Source: Plantago elongata (Eukaryota > Streptophyta > Magnoliopsida > Lamiales > Plantaginaceae). From it: a stretch of DNA of 64,000 bases. Under the pieces are notes generated by a model. That model did no database searches. It was not told the DNA's origin and worked only from the letters and a program-made list of their open reading frames with translations. Below, in pieces: positions 34,485-47,839 of this stretch. A program made the position numbers and the translations under genes. The stretch is from NCBI GenBank assembly GCA_036897095.1, contig JAYMSP010000028.1:50844-114843 (forward strand), read 5' to 3'. Within the stretch, counting starts at the first letter, position 1; each line of letters begins with the position of its first letter.

Positions 34485-37277
34485 ATGGCTACCTTAATCC
34501 CACACGTCAATTTCACCTCCATAACCTCGCCACCATCTCCATCTCTCAAGAAAACCCGCAATTTGAAAACCCCACAAAAATCCAACTTACAAGACTCTGT
34601 TTCATCCTTCACCAAACAGTTAACCTCCACAAGCAAATGTCTTGATGAAGCTTACTCAGTAATTCTTGATCATTGCGCCAAGCAGAATGCCTTACAGCTC
34701 GGCAAACAGATACACACCCATGTCGCCAAAAGACACTGTGCGTCTGATTTGGTGTTCCTCAACACTAAACTTGTGTTCATGTATGGGAAATGTGGAAACT
34801 TGCTGGGTGCAGAGCAGGTGTTTGGTGAAATGCCTGAGAGGAGTATATTTTCATACAATGCGATTCTTGGAGCGTATGTATCGGACGGGGATTATTTTAA
34901 AGCTGTTGAGTTGTATGCGGGTATGCGTTGCTTGGATGTTTTTGTGGATGCTCACACTTGTAGTTCTGTCGTTAAGGCATGTGGTGGGATGAAGGATTTA
35001 TCTGTTGGGAGGGAGGTTCATGGGTTGGCGATTAAGTATGGGTTATCAGGTAATGGCGTGGTTATGAATTCGCTTGTTAGCATGTATGCTAGGTGCGATG
35101 ATCTTGATTCGGTGGGCGTGTTGTTTGGTAGGGTGAGTGGAGAAGGGGATGTTGTGTTTTGGAACTCGATGATTTCAGCTTATGCTGCCAATGGGATGAA
35201 GAATGAGGCATTGAGGATGTTTGGAGCAATGCAGAGTCTGGGTGTTGCTCCTAGTACATATACGTTTGTGGCAGTTCTTCAAGCTTGTGAACTGCTACAA
35301 GTTGGAATGCAGATTCATGCGTTCATTGTAAAATATGGTGATTGTTTAGATAGATACGTTGCAAATGCTTTGGTTGTAATGTACTCAAAATGCTATAGGA
35401 TCAATGAAGCTTCAAGAGTTTTCGCCTACATGGATGATCAGGATAACATTTCCATAAATTCAATGCTAACTGCATATATACAAAATGGTATGTATGATGA
35501 ATCGCTGAACTATTTCAAGAAGATGATTAGTTCTGGGCATCAACTTGACCACGTTTCGGTGATTAGTGTTCTGTCTGCCTGTGGCAGATCGGGGAACTTG
35601 TTGAAAGGAATTGAAGTTCATGCCTTTGCTTTGAAAAATGGGATGTACCTGGATCTTCAAGTTGGAAACACGATAATAGACATGTATGCAAAGTGTTCTA
35701 AGCCAAATTGCATGGAAGCTGCTTTCCAAAGATTACTCAAAAGAGACCACATTTCTTGGACAACAGTCATAGCCGGTTATGTGCAGAATAATTGCTACAT
35801 GAAGGCATTGCAAACATTTAAGGAACTGCAGATGGAGGGAACTGATATTGATCAATTGATGATTGAAAGTGTTCTCCTAGCATGTCGTGGGTTGAAATGC
35901 ATTTCAATGGCAAGAGAGATTCATGGTCACATATTGAGAAAAGAATTATCTGATATTGTCCTGCTAAATACATTCATAGGTGTATATGGAGATTGTGGAA
36001 AAGTAGATTATGCAAGAAATACATTTGGACTAATTGAAGATAAGAATGTCGTCTCCTGGACTAGCATGATAAACTGCTACGGCCAGAATGGACTTGCAAA
36101 TGAAGCTCTTAAGCTTTCTTTTGATATGATTCAATCAGATGTTGAGCTGGATTTTATTGCACTTCTGGGTGCTCTCTCAGCTGTTACCAAGCTATCAGCA
36201 TTGAGGAAAGGTAAAGAGATTCATGGCTATATACTTCGGAAGTGCATGCATTTCGAAGAACTTGTTGCTAGCTCTCTTGTGGATATGTATGCTGGCTGTG
36301 GGGCTGTAGATGAATCGTACAGGGTTTTCAACTCTGTCAGGGGTAAAGATTTGATTTTATGGACAAGCATGATTAATGCATATGGCATGCATGGTCATGG
36401 AACGGAAGCTATTAAGTTATTCAAAATGATGGAGGCCGAGGGTCTTCGTCCTGATCATGTTACATTTCTGGCACTTCTATATGCATGCAGTCATTCTTCT
36501 TTAGTTGATGAAGGAAAGACAATATTTGGTGAGATGCAACATGAATATAACTTGGAACCATGGCCTGAACACTATGTTTGTTTAGTTGATCTGCTTGGCC
36601 GTGCGAATTATCTGGACGAAGCGTTTGAACTTGTGAAAAGCATGAAAACAGACCCTACGGCTGCTGTCTGGTGTGCTCTCCTAGGTGCTTGTAGAACACA
36701 TTCTAACATGATAATTGGAGAAATAGCTGCCCGGGAGCTTCTAGCAGTTGATCCAGAGAATCCAGGAACTTACGTGCTTGTGTCTAACTTATATGCTGCA
36801 GCAGAGAGATGGGATTATGTGGAAGACATTCGAGTGAGAATGAAGGCTAAGGGACTTAAAAAGGACCCTGCTTGTAGTTGGATAATAATAGGAAATTGTG
36901 TCCACACCTTCATTTCGAGGGATAGGTCTCATCCACAGTCTGAGGCAATTTACGACAAACTCTCTCAGATCACGGAGGAACTTGAGAGCGTAGGGGGTTA
37001 TAAGCCCCAGACCAGATATGTTTTGCATAATTTGGAGGAGAAAGAGAAAGTGAAGATGCTTCGCGGGCACAGTGAGAGACTTGCAATTGCTTATGGTTTA
37101 CTCAATACACCCATAAATACACCAATTCGAGTAACAAAGAACCTTAGAGTCTGTGGTGATTGCCACAACTTCACAAAGCTCGTGTCAAAGTTTTCTGAAC
37201 GAGAAATTATTGTAAGGGATGCCAACAGATTTCATCATTTTAGTGGTGGTGTTTGTTCCTGTGGAGATTTCTGGTGA
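34485..37277 (+). CDS. OTP86: DYW-type PPR protein, OTP86-like chloroplast RNA editing factor
   Basis: Organelle RNA-binding protein of the PLS-DYW class, 930 residues, no introns. The start MATLIPHVNFTSITSPP was chosen because it opens a Ser/Thr-rich plastid-type transit peptide; an in-frame Met at 34449 would add MVRVLLLYRKLI. More than a dozen PLS repeats are followed by E/E+ segments (ACSWIIIGNCVHTFISRDRSHP) and a DYW cytidine-deaminase-like domain with HSE (about residues 862-864), the CGDCH zinc site, and RFHHFSGGVCSCGDFW. The last three residues are DFW instead of DYW. Segments such as EPWPEHYVCLVDLLGRAN and MRDANRFHHF-type endings match Arabidopsis At3g63370 (OTP86, needed for editing of plastid rps14), and the gene order agrees. 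Editing site here is inference. Confidence 0.92.
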   Translation: MATLIPHVNFTSITSPPSPSLKKTRNLKTPQKSNLQDSVSSFTKQLTSTSKCLDEAYSVILDHCAKQNALQLGKQIHTHVAKRHCASDLVFLNTKLVFMYGKCGNLLGAEQVFGEMPERSIFSYNAILGAYVSDGDYFKAVELYAGMRCLDVFVDAHTCSSVVKACGGMKDLSVGREVHGLAIKYGLSGNGVVMNSLVSMYARCDDLDSVGVLFGRVSGEGDVVFWNSMISAYAANGMKNEALRMFGAMQSLGVAPSTYTFVAVLQACELLQVGMQIHAFIVKYGDCLDRYVANALVVMYSKCYRINEASRVFAYMDDQDNISINSMLTAYIQNGMYDESLNYFKKMISSGHQLDHVSVISVLSACGRSGNLLKGIEVHAFALKNGMYLDLQVGNTIIDMYAKCSKPNCMEAAFQRLLKRDHISWTTVIAGYVQNNCYMKALQTFKELQMEGTDIDQLMIESVLLACRGLKCISMAREIHGHILRKELSDIVLLNTFIGVYGDCGKVDYARNTFGLIEDKNVVSWTSMINCYGQNGLANEALKLSFDMIQSDVELDFIALLGALSAVTKLSALRKGKEIHGYILRKCMHFEELVASSLVDMYAGCGAVDESYRVFNSVRGKDLILWTSMINAYGMHGHGTEAIKLFKMMEAEGLRPDHVTFLALLYACSHSSLVDEGKTIFGEMQHEYNLEPWPEHYVCLVDLLGRANYLDEAFELVKSMKTDPTAAVWCALLGACRTHSNMIIGEIAARELLAVDPENPGTYVLVSNLYAAAERWDYVEDIRVRMKAKGLKKDPACSWIIIGNCVHTFISRDRSHPQSEAIYDKLSQITEELESVGGYKPQTRYVLHNLEEKEKVKMLRGHSERLAIAYGLLNTPINTPIRVTKNLRVCGDCHNFTKLVSKFSEREIIVRDANRFHHFSGGVCSCGDFW

Positions 37278-39660
37278 TTTTTGAACTACTTACGAGCATT
37301 GTTACACGAAGAATCTGCAGTCATTGATTGAAGTTAATGTAGTCCCATTTCAGCTTCTGCAGATGTTCTTATTAGGAATGAACAACCAATTTAAGGTAAT
37401 GAACTAGTTCTTATTTTCAGCAAGTACATAAGAATTGGTTGATTCTATGTGCTGTAGAAAAATTAAATAATTTGTATTCGAACATGGTCGAACCTCAGAC
37501 GAGATGTGTTGTATATCACGAAATTAGGTCTTTGACCACAATGCTCGAACTCGAGAATTCGAGACCAGTTGATGTCCTGGCACAGCTGTTAAGCTCATAT
37601 TAGCTATTTTAAGAGTCACAGAAGGTCACAGCATATATTACAGCATCTTGTCATTAGTCTTTTATCTTTTTGGTTCACTCAAAATGTGATTAGTAAAGTA
37701 TGGTTATAAGCTAGCTGGCAATGTAGAAGCATGTGAAAGAGAAGACAATAGTAAAAGGGAGGTGAGGGTGCAGCTGCAGCAATATTTTTGAGGTTCCAAT
37801 GAACTACTGTGGCTGATTTTGTTGCTGTATTTCTGGTCCAGAACTAGAATTTGGCATGTTACTGTTACCTGTTAGCATGCCAAGAATAAAAAGGAGGAGC
37901 TATATGAATTCATTAATACTATTATCAGAGCAAGATTTTGGCATCTTACAGGTGGTATCTGTAATTAGGACATGACAGGACCACACTACATAGGACTAGT
38001 GCTGCTATCTAGGATTCTAGACTCTTTTCCTGTGAATCTTTTGTGCATTACAAATCTGCAGATTCAAAAGTGGTTTCTGATTCTTTATGGCTCCTCTGCT
38101 TGCTGGAATGTATTGAATACTAGATTAAGTAACAATCTAACTACTAAAAACTTCAATTTCCTTTTCTTTTCTCTTTGGTTTTTCTTCCATGCTCTTCCAC
38201 ATTCATGAAATTAAATATCAATTCTGGCTAGTTTTTTATGAGGGGTTGTTGCTACCATTTAATTGATATCTACAACTACGATATATATTATAGGCAGCTT
38301 GTTTGACAGTTAGTTAATTAAGTGTGGTTATTTTATTTATTTTGAATTTTCACTAGTTTTCGCATATGCGACTAATCTAGTCGATCAATGTCGAGTCCTT
38401 TTTTAGAGGCGGTTCTTATACCCGTGTTTTTTACACCCAAGACCTTGTTAAAATCAACTTAAGTCCCTTACCAATTGAATCTATGGTTAATTAGCTAGTG
38501 TATAACCTTATTCGTTAATATTGATCATTTTTGTGGTGATAATCCTTTTTTTTTACACTACTACAATAATGAACTGATAGTTTACATACCAATTTACTAT
38601 AATTTCAAGATTTTACATTCACAATACTTTAATTCCTTAAAATTTGCCTACACTATTCACTCAACATGTAACTAGAGTTGTTACACGAGTTGAGTTTTAT
38701 TGGGCATTTAATTTTAGTCGGCTTGTTCGATAAGGTGTTCGAGCCGAGCTCGATGCTCGTCTGTTATCGAGTGGAATATGGTTCAGCTTGTTGATACTTG
38801 AAGAGACGCGATAGAATATGCTAAATGTAACCTTTTTGGTTATAACCTCGAGATAAAAACTCAAATCAAATGAGCCGAGTTCGAGTCTACTCAAAATATT
38901 AGCTCGTTTTATTAACGAACCTAGATTGTAACTCAAATCAAACTCAAAGAATGAGATGATCGATTAAGCTCGACTCGTTTCTCTCTACTCTAGCAAAAAA
39001 AATAAAAAAAAATGCAATTCCATGAGACTTGTGGTTGTCGTTTTAGTTTTAGTTTTACTTGTATGAATATGATTTGAGATATTTGAATACCTTTTCCAGA
39101 CATGATGTAAATCCAAAATGAAACAAAGGTAAACCTAGGGCTATCTTGTTCCACTCCTTTCAATGTAAGAAAACAGTCAAACTAAATCTCAGTCATCCAC
39201 ATCTAGATTTGACTAATGCATCTCATAACAGTACTCACAAGCTCCTTCTTGGCCATAAAAAAAGAAAATCTTGCAAATTCATCCAAGTTTTCTCTTGGAA
39301 TAGAATACTGGACTACTATTCCTATCAGTTAAAGACAAGAACACTTTTTCTGCATCTCTTGTCTGGTCTACCTAGCCTTTGTTTGTAGCTACTGCAATGC
39401 ATCTTCATGAACAATATATTACCTGTAGCCCTACAGTACAAGTTTAGCTTCTTAGCTGTTACATTTGTTTCCTTCTTTCTTTATTATCTCTTGATTCAAT
39501 CTGTGTTGCTCAGCTAGCTGCCATACTCACATGACCATTAAAAATTTCATCTTTTTTTTTTTCTTTAATTTTCTGTTTGTGAAATAAAATGTGAGCTGCT
39601 TTGCTTCTCCACCAGTCAGTCAGCCTAATCTTGAATTCTCCAGCTCTTCTAATCTTCAGC
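37278..39660. other. Spacer between OTP86-like gene and first MIR167
   Basis: No coding exon supported. The distal part is the presumptive MIR167 promoter. The stretch near 38690-38990 contains repeated GAGTTCGAGTC/GCTCGA motifs, typical of decayed transposon DNA, without clear termini. Confidence 0.4.
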
Positions 39661-39670
39661 TATAAATACA
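39661..39670 (+). promoter_or_regulatory. TATA box of first MIR167 locus
   Basis: CTATAAATACA in a promoter-like context, about 170 bp before the mature miR167. Transcription would start around 39690-39700 (CACATGCACTCACTC). Plant MIRNA genes are Pol II units with this layout. Confidence 0.55.
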
Positions 39671-39814
39671 CATGCACATTGGTTACACATGCACTCACTC
39701 TTAGAATAATCTTAATCTAATCCAATCTTCCTTATCTTTTCCTCTTTGCTTCCTTTGAACAAACAGCTTCCAGAAAAAAGGAAAAAAAAAACAGTTCTTT
39801 GGCAAATGAAGTGA

Positions 39815-39985
39815 AGTCTACCAAGGAAAAAGTGAAGCTGCCAGCATGATCTATCTTGGGTTTTTTTTATTGAGTGTAAAATGTAACACCTGCAAATTCA
39901 AGAAAATGCAGAATGTTACAGTATTACAGAACTTAACCCTGGCTAGGTCATGCTGTGACAGCTTCACTTCTTCCTCTTGTAGACA
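39815..39985 (+). ncRNA. MIR167: MIR167 precursor, copy 1
   Basis: Mature miR167 lies at 39833-39853 (TGAAGCTGCCAGCATGATC then TA), identical to the conserved plant sequence. The opposing arm TAGGTCATGCTGTGACAGCT at about 39944-39968 pairs with it with a small bulge. The stem extends below (AGGAAAAAGTGAAGCTG with CAGCTTCACTTCTTCCT) and above (CTATCTTGGGTT with AACCCTGGCTAG), leaving a loop of roughly 75 nt. miR167 directs cleavage of ARF6 and ARF8 mRNAs and so tunes auxin responses, notably in flowers and roots. A small open frame over the hairpin is coincidental. Confidence 0.95.
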
Positions 39986-39999
39986 CCAAACCAATCATT

Positions 40000-41246
40000 T
40001 TCTGGTCTGTATCCTGTTATGTAACAAACGGAAACAAAAATGTAAGTTCGTTTGTTAGTTTGATTATTTATTTATTTCCTTCGTTCCGTCTAAAGTTTCG
40101 CATTATATTTTACAATGATAATTAAGAGAATGTGTCGAAGTATGAGATAGTATGTGTTGAAACATGTACTAGAGGGTGAATGAATAAATTATGATAAACA
40201 AAAGTGTTCATTCTTGCACTTTTATTTATTTGAAGTTGCTAACGGAACCCAAAATGGAAATTGAACTTATTATTATCTGACAAATTAACATGAAATATGG
40301 ATGTACAAGAGCTCTTGCATAAGTTTCTAGTGCAGGTGGGCTCAGGAATTTAGCTCAGCTATGTGGACTAGGACAAGAAGATCAGTTTCTATTTATGTAT
40401 ATGTTGCTTTCCATTCTAGTCTCAAAGTTTCCTTCTTGGTTGTATTCTTTTCTATGGAACAGAAGCCATGACAGATATAATGGCTTCAGCAAATCTTATT
40501 GTACATACACATTCACCTTACAACTGTATCAGATTCTTACATGGCTTATGAATATTGCTTCCAAGTTCTAACACATCTCTTGCACCACATAGACCATTAT
40601 AATTTTGATCGTAAATCTGATGTATTGATGTTTAAATCTATTCATGTCCCGTGAGAAAAATTCTCAATACGATGAATTAAGTATGTATTCTCTCCAACTG
40701 AAAATCAATTTGCTTCAGTTTAGCTCGATTTAGTTATAATTTATACTTTACTTCAGTAAATTTCAGTTGATGAAAGAAGTTAAATTGCTCCCGTTTAATA
40801 AATTTCAAGGAAGGAGTTTGATTGGGAGACTTGTCATAAGGATCAAATCTATTTAAAGGGTGTTAAAAGTGAATAGATTTACAAGAATATGCTGCAAAAA
40901 CATAAAAAAATGTTGCATACTAGAATGTTGTTAAGTTACTGCCAAGTGAATGAATTTCTCCTTTGTTCCAGATATACTGCAAATAAAAATTCCACATAAT
41001 TCCCAACAAACATCAAACAAACTTAAAGATCGAACAAGTTGAAGTCGAACATCTTCCTTGAATTCTGCATGAAACTTGCCTCTGTATCATGACTTCCAAA
41101 AGATAAAACATGGAGTGCCTCTCTATCTAATGACTTCCCCAAAATTAAAACATCGAGAGGCTAATAATTACTAGCATTTCGCCTATGTTCACTTAACAAT
41201 ATACTATTACATATCTATGCACAACAAGATAATCAAAGATGAAACG
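40000..41246. other. Spacer between MIR167 copy 1 and VPS22
   Basis: The MIR167 transcript probably continues some distance. A TTCCTTCGTTCCGTCTAAAG segment near 40077 resembles a Stowaway-type terminus. No coding region is seen. Confidence 0.35.
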
Positions 41247-44030
41247 TCAAGTGGTGGAATCAGTAGTTCCAGTGTAAGAGGCGACAGATGAAATGCAAGG
41301 AAACCAATATCGGCGCCTACCATCTCTGTGACCATCATCTATCATCGCCAAACCTTCCTGCATTATTATACAATACAAATGGGCTTATTTCTTGTACCTA
41401 GATACTCAAAGTCAATTTAACGCTATTTCAATTTCCTCCAGGCACAACAATAGACGTGGACAAGCATCTATATTAATTTCTGTGGATTGTGATTTCATTG
41501 TGACCTTATATTATGTGGCAGAGTGGCACCAGTAACTTACATCTAATAAAGTCTCAAGAGCATCTGTGGCACGTCCAGAAGTCCAAGAGAGCCGTCTCTC
41601 TACTTCATCAACAGTAACAAATCCTTGACCCTGTGTATTGCCAAGCCATAACCAAAGTATACATAGGCAAGATGATTATTTATGGAACACTACGTAATGC
41701 AAGTATGAAAACTGTATATAAGCAAATCAAAACTACAATCATTAGCTTAACGAACAGAGCACAAAGGTAGAAAAAGGAACCCTGAATGTAAATTTTCGAT
41801 ACAGAACAAAGTAGAGTTCAAGCACACCGAAACATGGATATACACAACTTAAATCTTCACCGAAAATAAAACTTTCTTTCTTGTTCCTATTTAATAAACT
41901 TTCTCCACAACAATGAGTAATTTCTGCCTTATGAAGTACAGACTGATTTCTGACAGGACAATATTCAACCATTATGGTAGAAAGGATTCAATTTCTACTT
42001 TCTAGCAAATGAAGTTGCAACATAAGTGTGTTGACATTAAGTAGACAAAAGCCAAGGTTCAAGAAAATAAAATGGAAAAAGAACGATGACAAAAGCAGCA
42101 GTTTAGTTTATAAGGATTAATTAAGGAAGTAAGAGCCCAATGGTCAACCTGTGCCAGCTCCAAAATCTCATTGTGGTCTTTGTTCAGTTCAGTAGGAACA
42201 GATCTAACAAGCTTCTTTTTACCCAGAGAAATCACCTCAAAACCATTACCAAGGACCTACAACAAAGAAACAGCAAAACAACGTAAAACATACCGAAAGC
42301 ATGTGATATCATATAATCCCTCCACACCGCTTAATTAGGAAATCTGAAAATAAACTTAAGTTTATAGTGGACATTTGTACAAATGTCCATGGTATATCTC
42401 CAATTTATAAAAAGTACAATTTATCTATCAAACTCCATATGTTAACAATTTAACCAACACTGTGATACGTCTACTTCTGTGCAACTCCCGTGATATGGTT
42501 GCAAATTATTATGCAGAACTGGGATACCTTTAGCTTGCTTATGGCACGCAAGCAATCATCCTGAGAAACTGCCTCACGAGCACCCTTCTTCCTTTGCCCA
42601 AGCAATTTACACAATTCCTCCAAGCTAATTAAACCACCATTCAGAGGTCTAGTGGCCAAGCAGATATCAACAATTTGAACTCCTGTCTAGATGAATAGGT
42701 TGATTTCGTATTAGACATTAATAAAATGAATAATTCATAATAATACCGAACTTGTGTTGAAAGGCCAACGAAAACAGAGAACATACCATACGAATTTGAA
42801 AGAAATGAAGAGACCGTATGTACTAAATTGTAGCACCAAAGCAGCAAAAGGATACTCATCTATTCATATTTGACAAAAGAGGTGATAATTACACATCAAG
42901 GGTGATAGTTCATCTTAGACAAGAAGAGTCATCATAATGCTACCTTCCTTAGGTGCCAAGATTCTATTAAAGCAGTTCAGAAGTCGAAACATTATTGTGA
43001 TCATTAAAAGTTAAAATACAATGAAATCCAAGTAGGAAGGGGAAAAGTCTGCCATTTCAACTGTAAAGCTGCAACAACTCGCATTTTAGGGAAAATAAAA
43101 TTTACTATTATAGACACATTACACTGAAGTAACCATATAAAGCATTCAGAAATCAGAATAATCTGCCAAGTGCAAGAAAAATTACAAACCTACCGAGTTC
43201 GTAATAGAAGTCTCCAAAGCCCAACAACTCTGCCCAAAATCCCTTATTCGAAGCCAGTGGATCCACTCCAACTTTAGCACACATCTCATGGAACTGTGAC
43301 CGGAATGCAGGGTCCTTCCGAATATCATTCTGTACAGACACATAGAACTAATTAAAGCTCCTCTACCATCTCATGTATGGTAAATCCCGATATTAAAGTT
43401 TTAAGTGCATATTCACAGAATACGGTTAAAACCTGGACAGGTTGTGGTATCCTCATTCCTGATATTTAAGTTTTATATATGCAAATTAGAGAGGCTAGCA
43501 CTTGGGTGGATTGGGGTGTAGTCATTCCGAATTTCTACGGTTTGCCTAACCATTAGACCGTCTAATACAAGTTGCCATTTTCTTTCTTTTCCTTAAAAAC
43601 TCAAGGTGCAGCAATAATCAACAGATACGTTATCTACTCAAAACTTAAAATGCTCAGATAATATAATTGAAGATACAACACATCTAACTTTAATGAATTA
43701 AACACAAGGATCGAAAAACTGCACTACCCAGCTGCGAAACTTACGAAGCGAAAACAAGAAAAAGGTACCTTGTGTTTACGGGCAAAGTCTTCTAATTGAG
43801 AGCGAAAAGTAGATAGCTGTTCTTTCATAAGATCAGTTCGCATTTTTGCAACATTTTCACCCAGCAATCGATATTGATCCTATCAGTTGAAATTAATCAT
43901 AGAACGAAACAAATCAGCATCATCAAAAATTGAAACATGATTAGATTAGCAGAGTAAAGGGAAAAGGGGATGAACGAACCCTAGCTGCAGCAGCACTTTG
44001 CAGACCCCCAATTCCTGGTCTTCGCCTCAT
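41247..44030 (-). CDS. VPS22: VPS22/SNF8 homologue, ESCRT-II subunit
   Basis: EAP30-domain subunit of ESCRT-II, which helps sort ubiquitinated membrane proteins into multivesicular bodies on late endosomes. Seven coding exons (-): 44030-43980, 43879-43769, 43329-43194, 42682-42528, 42256-42149, 41630-41541, 41357-41247. The sum is 762 nt, 253 residues, exactly in phase. The start [30 protein letters not shown] is the conserved VPS22 N-terminus. Two winged-helix domains follow (around [29 protein letters not shown] and [29 protein letters not shown]), then the C-terminal [15 protein letters not shown]. Length and motifs are typical, and it looks fully functional. Confidence 0.96.
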
Positions 44031-47000
44031 TCCGATTGTGTGTGTTTTCCGAATCTATTCGAGAATACAATCAATCTTCGTGAGCTGAATTCAGCAAGAT
44101 GATGATCAAATTTTCTTGATTTGACTGTTCAGTGTACGAGCAAACAAGACGATGATAGAAACTTCAGTATTCGAGGCTAACGAGAAATATCGAAACAAAT
44201 TCTGGAAATTAGGTCGATTACTAAAATTTACCGAACTAAACTTGAATGAAACTAAATCAGGTATAAATTATAATTACTCTGAATTAAATTGGATAAACTA
44301 AATTAATTTTTATTTAAAAATAATATAAACTTATTATCGGAAATATATTTCGAAATCGAAATTAGAATTCAGTAGAAATCATTGATAAGCTCGGGATGTA
44401 ATTTGAAGATCTCTAGTTGGGCCTCTTGGGTTGTAGTTTACTTTTGGGCCGTGTGATACTTGGGCTGTACAACATTTTACAACTGCAGCAATTGTATAGG
44501 CTAGTTAAGACATGGCCCATATTTCGCTTCCCATCATGATTTTAACCCGAATAATTACCGAGACATCACATCACGGACTTTTACTGGACATGTAACATCT
44601 CACTCGGATCTTTGAGGAGGTGACCTTCTTCTTTTACATATTGAGGGATGAACGACTTGCATATAACTTGGGTAAGATGGCAATCGCGTGCTTTGGCCTA
44701 GATACGAGGAGGACCATCGTCCCAAGTCTCAACTTTTGTCCCCATCCCATTATTATGTAATATTGCGCACAAGTGAAAAACAATTCCGCTTAAAGAAAAT
44801 AATACCTACAAGATACATCTACCCCTTCATTACAAATATCGCATTAAAGAAACTACTACGTGGACTACATATATATCTAGCATATTTTGATAACATAGGT
44901 GATACGATACGACTCAATCCCTCCACGAAAATAAGGAATAAAAACATTTACTTTCATGAGAGGCAAAGATAAAACAACTTTTCTTTTTCTTTTCATTTCA
45001 GAATAATAAGAAGAACACTGACATACACATAGCAGTCCAGTCCAGTTGAGAGCTAAAAATTTGGAGCTTTTTGGTGAGAATATAGAGCTTTTCCACTTTA
45101 TAAAAAAAGACAGGCATGTGACTGTGCATGCGGGTTCCATTCCATTGTGCTAATTTAATAGTAAAACACCAACTCAAACAACATCAATGTCACATACTAC
45201 TACATAGTATCTTGTGTGGGTCTAGGTTTCATTTGTGTGTGTATAATGAATTTGTCTTTAGAGATTAGAGTGCTAGTGTGGAATTACTTAATTTAGGGAC
45301 AAGTCTTTGACAAACTGCCCTTTTTATGCATACCTTCAATAATCGTATGTGCCCTTCCGACAGATGGCATTCTATGTTAATTTGCAAAGATAATAAAGTT
45401 GCCTTTCACACTTTCACCTACCATGGAAGGAACAATGAAAGATACTTGTAAGAAACTGAAATGTGCATGCATGTGTACAGTGCAGTAGTCGGCAGAGAAT
45501 TGAAGGTATTGCATGAATTGGTGGTTGTGATAGTTGTATTTTTCAAAATCTACGTGGGATGACGAAGAAGGGTGAATTAGACTTTGGGAATGTACGGGGC
45601 GTACCTACGTGCACCCCTCTATCTCTGCCATAACGTGTATAGTTTATACACCGTGCGGTTTAGGTCTGGAAACAAGAATGATTATGTCATTGTGGTCTAA
45701 TCAATCAAACAATGCTATTTAATTTAGCCATGTATCTAGAAATATACATTAAAAAGAGAATTCATATATAATTAAAAAAATAACATAAGACTAGAGAATC
45801 CAAGTATGTTAGTTAACACATTAGGCTATAATTCGTCTAACACAATAAATCGTGTAGAACATTTGTAAAAGTTATAGTTCGTATGAGTAAGACGGGATTT
45901 ACTCTTGTAAGAATAAGAGTATCAGTGGGGTGGGACTACGGTTGGGATCACATGAGTTTGTTGAGGTGAGAAGATGCTCTTTCTTTCCTTCCAAGAGGAT
46001 GGTCCCCTGCCTATACGTTTGGCTCTGTTGTATGAATATATGTATATAGTGTCACTTTTATAGTTTGGGCAAAATAAGTATCCATTTACCCAACTCACTT
46101 ATTTTGGTACTTTTACTCACAAGTCGATGATCACGACCAACATTTCATCGTTTTACACTCCCTATTCCAACTACTAGAAAGTTTTGTTGCATATACTCTC
46201 TTATTGGAAAACAAAAAGATGCTTTGGTAGAAAATCTATCTAGCCTAACATGGGACAAGATTAGGTACTTCTAGCTAGAATTATTGATTGATCGTCGTTC
46301 TGTGTTACTCGGGTTCATATTTTAGCATTCATATGGTCCCAACTCCCAAGATCATAACCGAAGCCAATTGTGATATCCATGAGCCACTATATATGGAGAT
46401 TAAACTCGAATTACTATACTATGCTCTTTAAAACGAAAGGGTAAGAATCAATCCGTTGAACAAGTCCCCACATCAGTTTAACACACAAATCAATATATTG
46501 TGCACTTGTGAGATTGTTTTGCTCATAGCTCTACTTACAAATGTTCATATTGCTGATCATCATTCACTCGCAACTCTCCATTAATTGTGATAATTTAATA
46601 TTCCATGAAATAACAAAACATATATAAAGATTGAATGTCAATTGACATTTTGTAAGAGAAAATGTATTGGGATGGTGGTGAAGGTGATCTACATTGGGCC
46701 ACAAGACCAAGGTAAGCATCATACATCTTCTCAAAACTCCGATACAACAACCATGATAAAATCTAACACTCCTTAATAATCGCATTACCCACTGTAACAA
46801 TAGATATGTTAGGCGCTTTCCCAGTAGTTTTCACTTTCACCACTCATTGATGCATTCAGGTCCATTACGTGGTGAATGCATTGATAAGAGTTTAGTATAT
46901 GATTTCCCCAAAAAACTAGCCCATTGTTACATTAAATGATGATATCAATAAGAAGGTCTAATTTATATTTTAATTATTCATAAAGCGTCTAATATCTAAA

Positions 47001-47720
47001 ATCATCTTACATACCACTTGCACATGTATAAGTATTAATTGAAAATGCCTAGTATAACACTGTCACATTATAGCCCGTTACGAATACGACTACTCATTTA
47101 CAGTTCTTCAAGTGTTCACTTGTATACATTAATACATGTGATTTTTCATAACATTTTATCCCTACAACTAAACATTTAATTGGGCTCACTTTAACTTTAG
47201 TACATTCGATTCATTAAATAGTTTATACTTCCTATACATCCACCAGACTCAGTTTTATCCAGTCAATGCACCTATCAGACTCGGTTTTATCCTATCAATA
47301 TACCCACCAAACTCGATTTTTTCCTACCAATAGACTCGTTGGATTCAGATTTCAACGCGTAACTCTTCCTCCATGGGTGTAATTAGGTTTTTGCAACATA
47401 GTCCGGAAGAAAACCCACATGTCCAAGTGCATGATCAAGAGATGCAACAAAGCTAATAAAAGTTGTAGGTCAAAAATGGAAAGTCACACACACACACATC
47501 ACACACAACATGTACATACAATGAACACTTGACTGGCTTTGTCCGCATGGTAGAGTTTAGTGTAGTAGTGGCGTGGGTGTGACAATATTCAGCTTGTCTC
47601 ACTTGTATGGACCACTGCCATCTGTAAGCTTCCTACTCATTTCCTTAACTATCTTTTAACCACTTATTAATTTTAATTATTAATTATTAATTACCTTAAA
47701 GATTAATTATTGGACAGACT
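44031..47720. other. Spacer between VPS22 promoter and second MIR167
   Basis: The first few hundred bases are the VPS22 promoter (minus). No exon with family similarity is found on either strand. A short CA-rich microsatellite occurs near 47484-47510. The last part is the presumptive promoter of the second MIR167. Confidence 0.4.
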
Positions 47721-47726
47721 CACCAT

Positions 47727-47737
47727 CTATATATATC
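47727..47737 (+). promoter_or_regulatory. TATA box of second MIR167 locus
   Basis: CTATATATATCC followed by a CT-rich leader (CTCTCCTCTTCTTCTTC at about 47790), about 120 bp before the mature miR167. Position and composition fit a Pol II start near 47760. Confidence 0.55.
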
Positions 47738-47839
47738 CACAACTCTTCCTCCAACTTTCCATGCACTACTAAGACTAACACTGTACAACTCTCCTCTTCT
47801 TCTTCTTCCTCTTACCAGTCATGATGAGAAATGGTGAAT

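Noticed and set aside
39846-40058. 70-residue frame MIYLGFFLL.. beginning in the first miR167
   Set aside because: It runs through the hairpin arms; pri-miRNA structure explains the sequence better.
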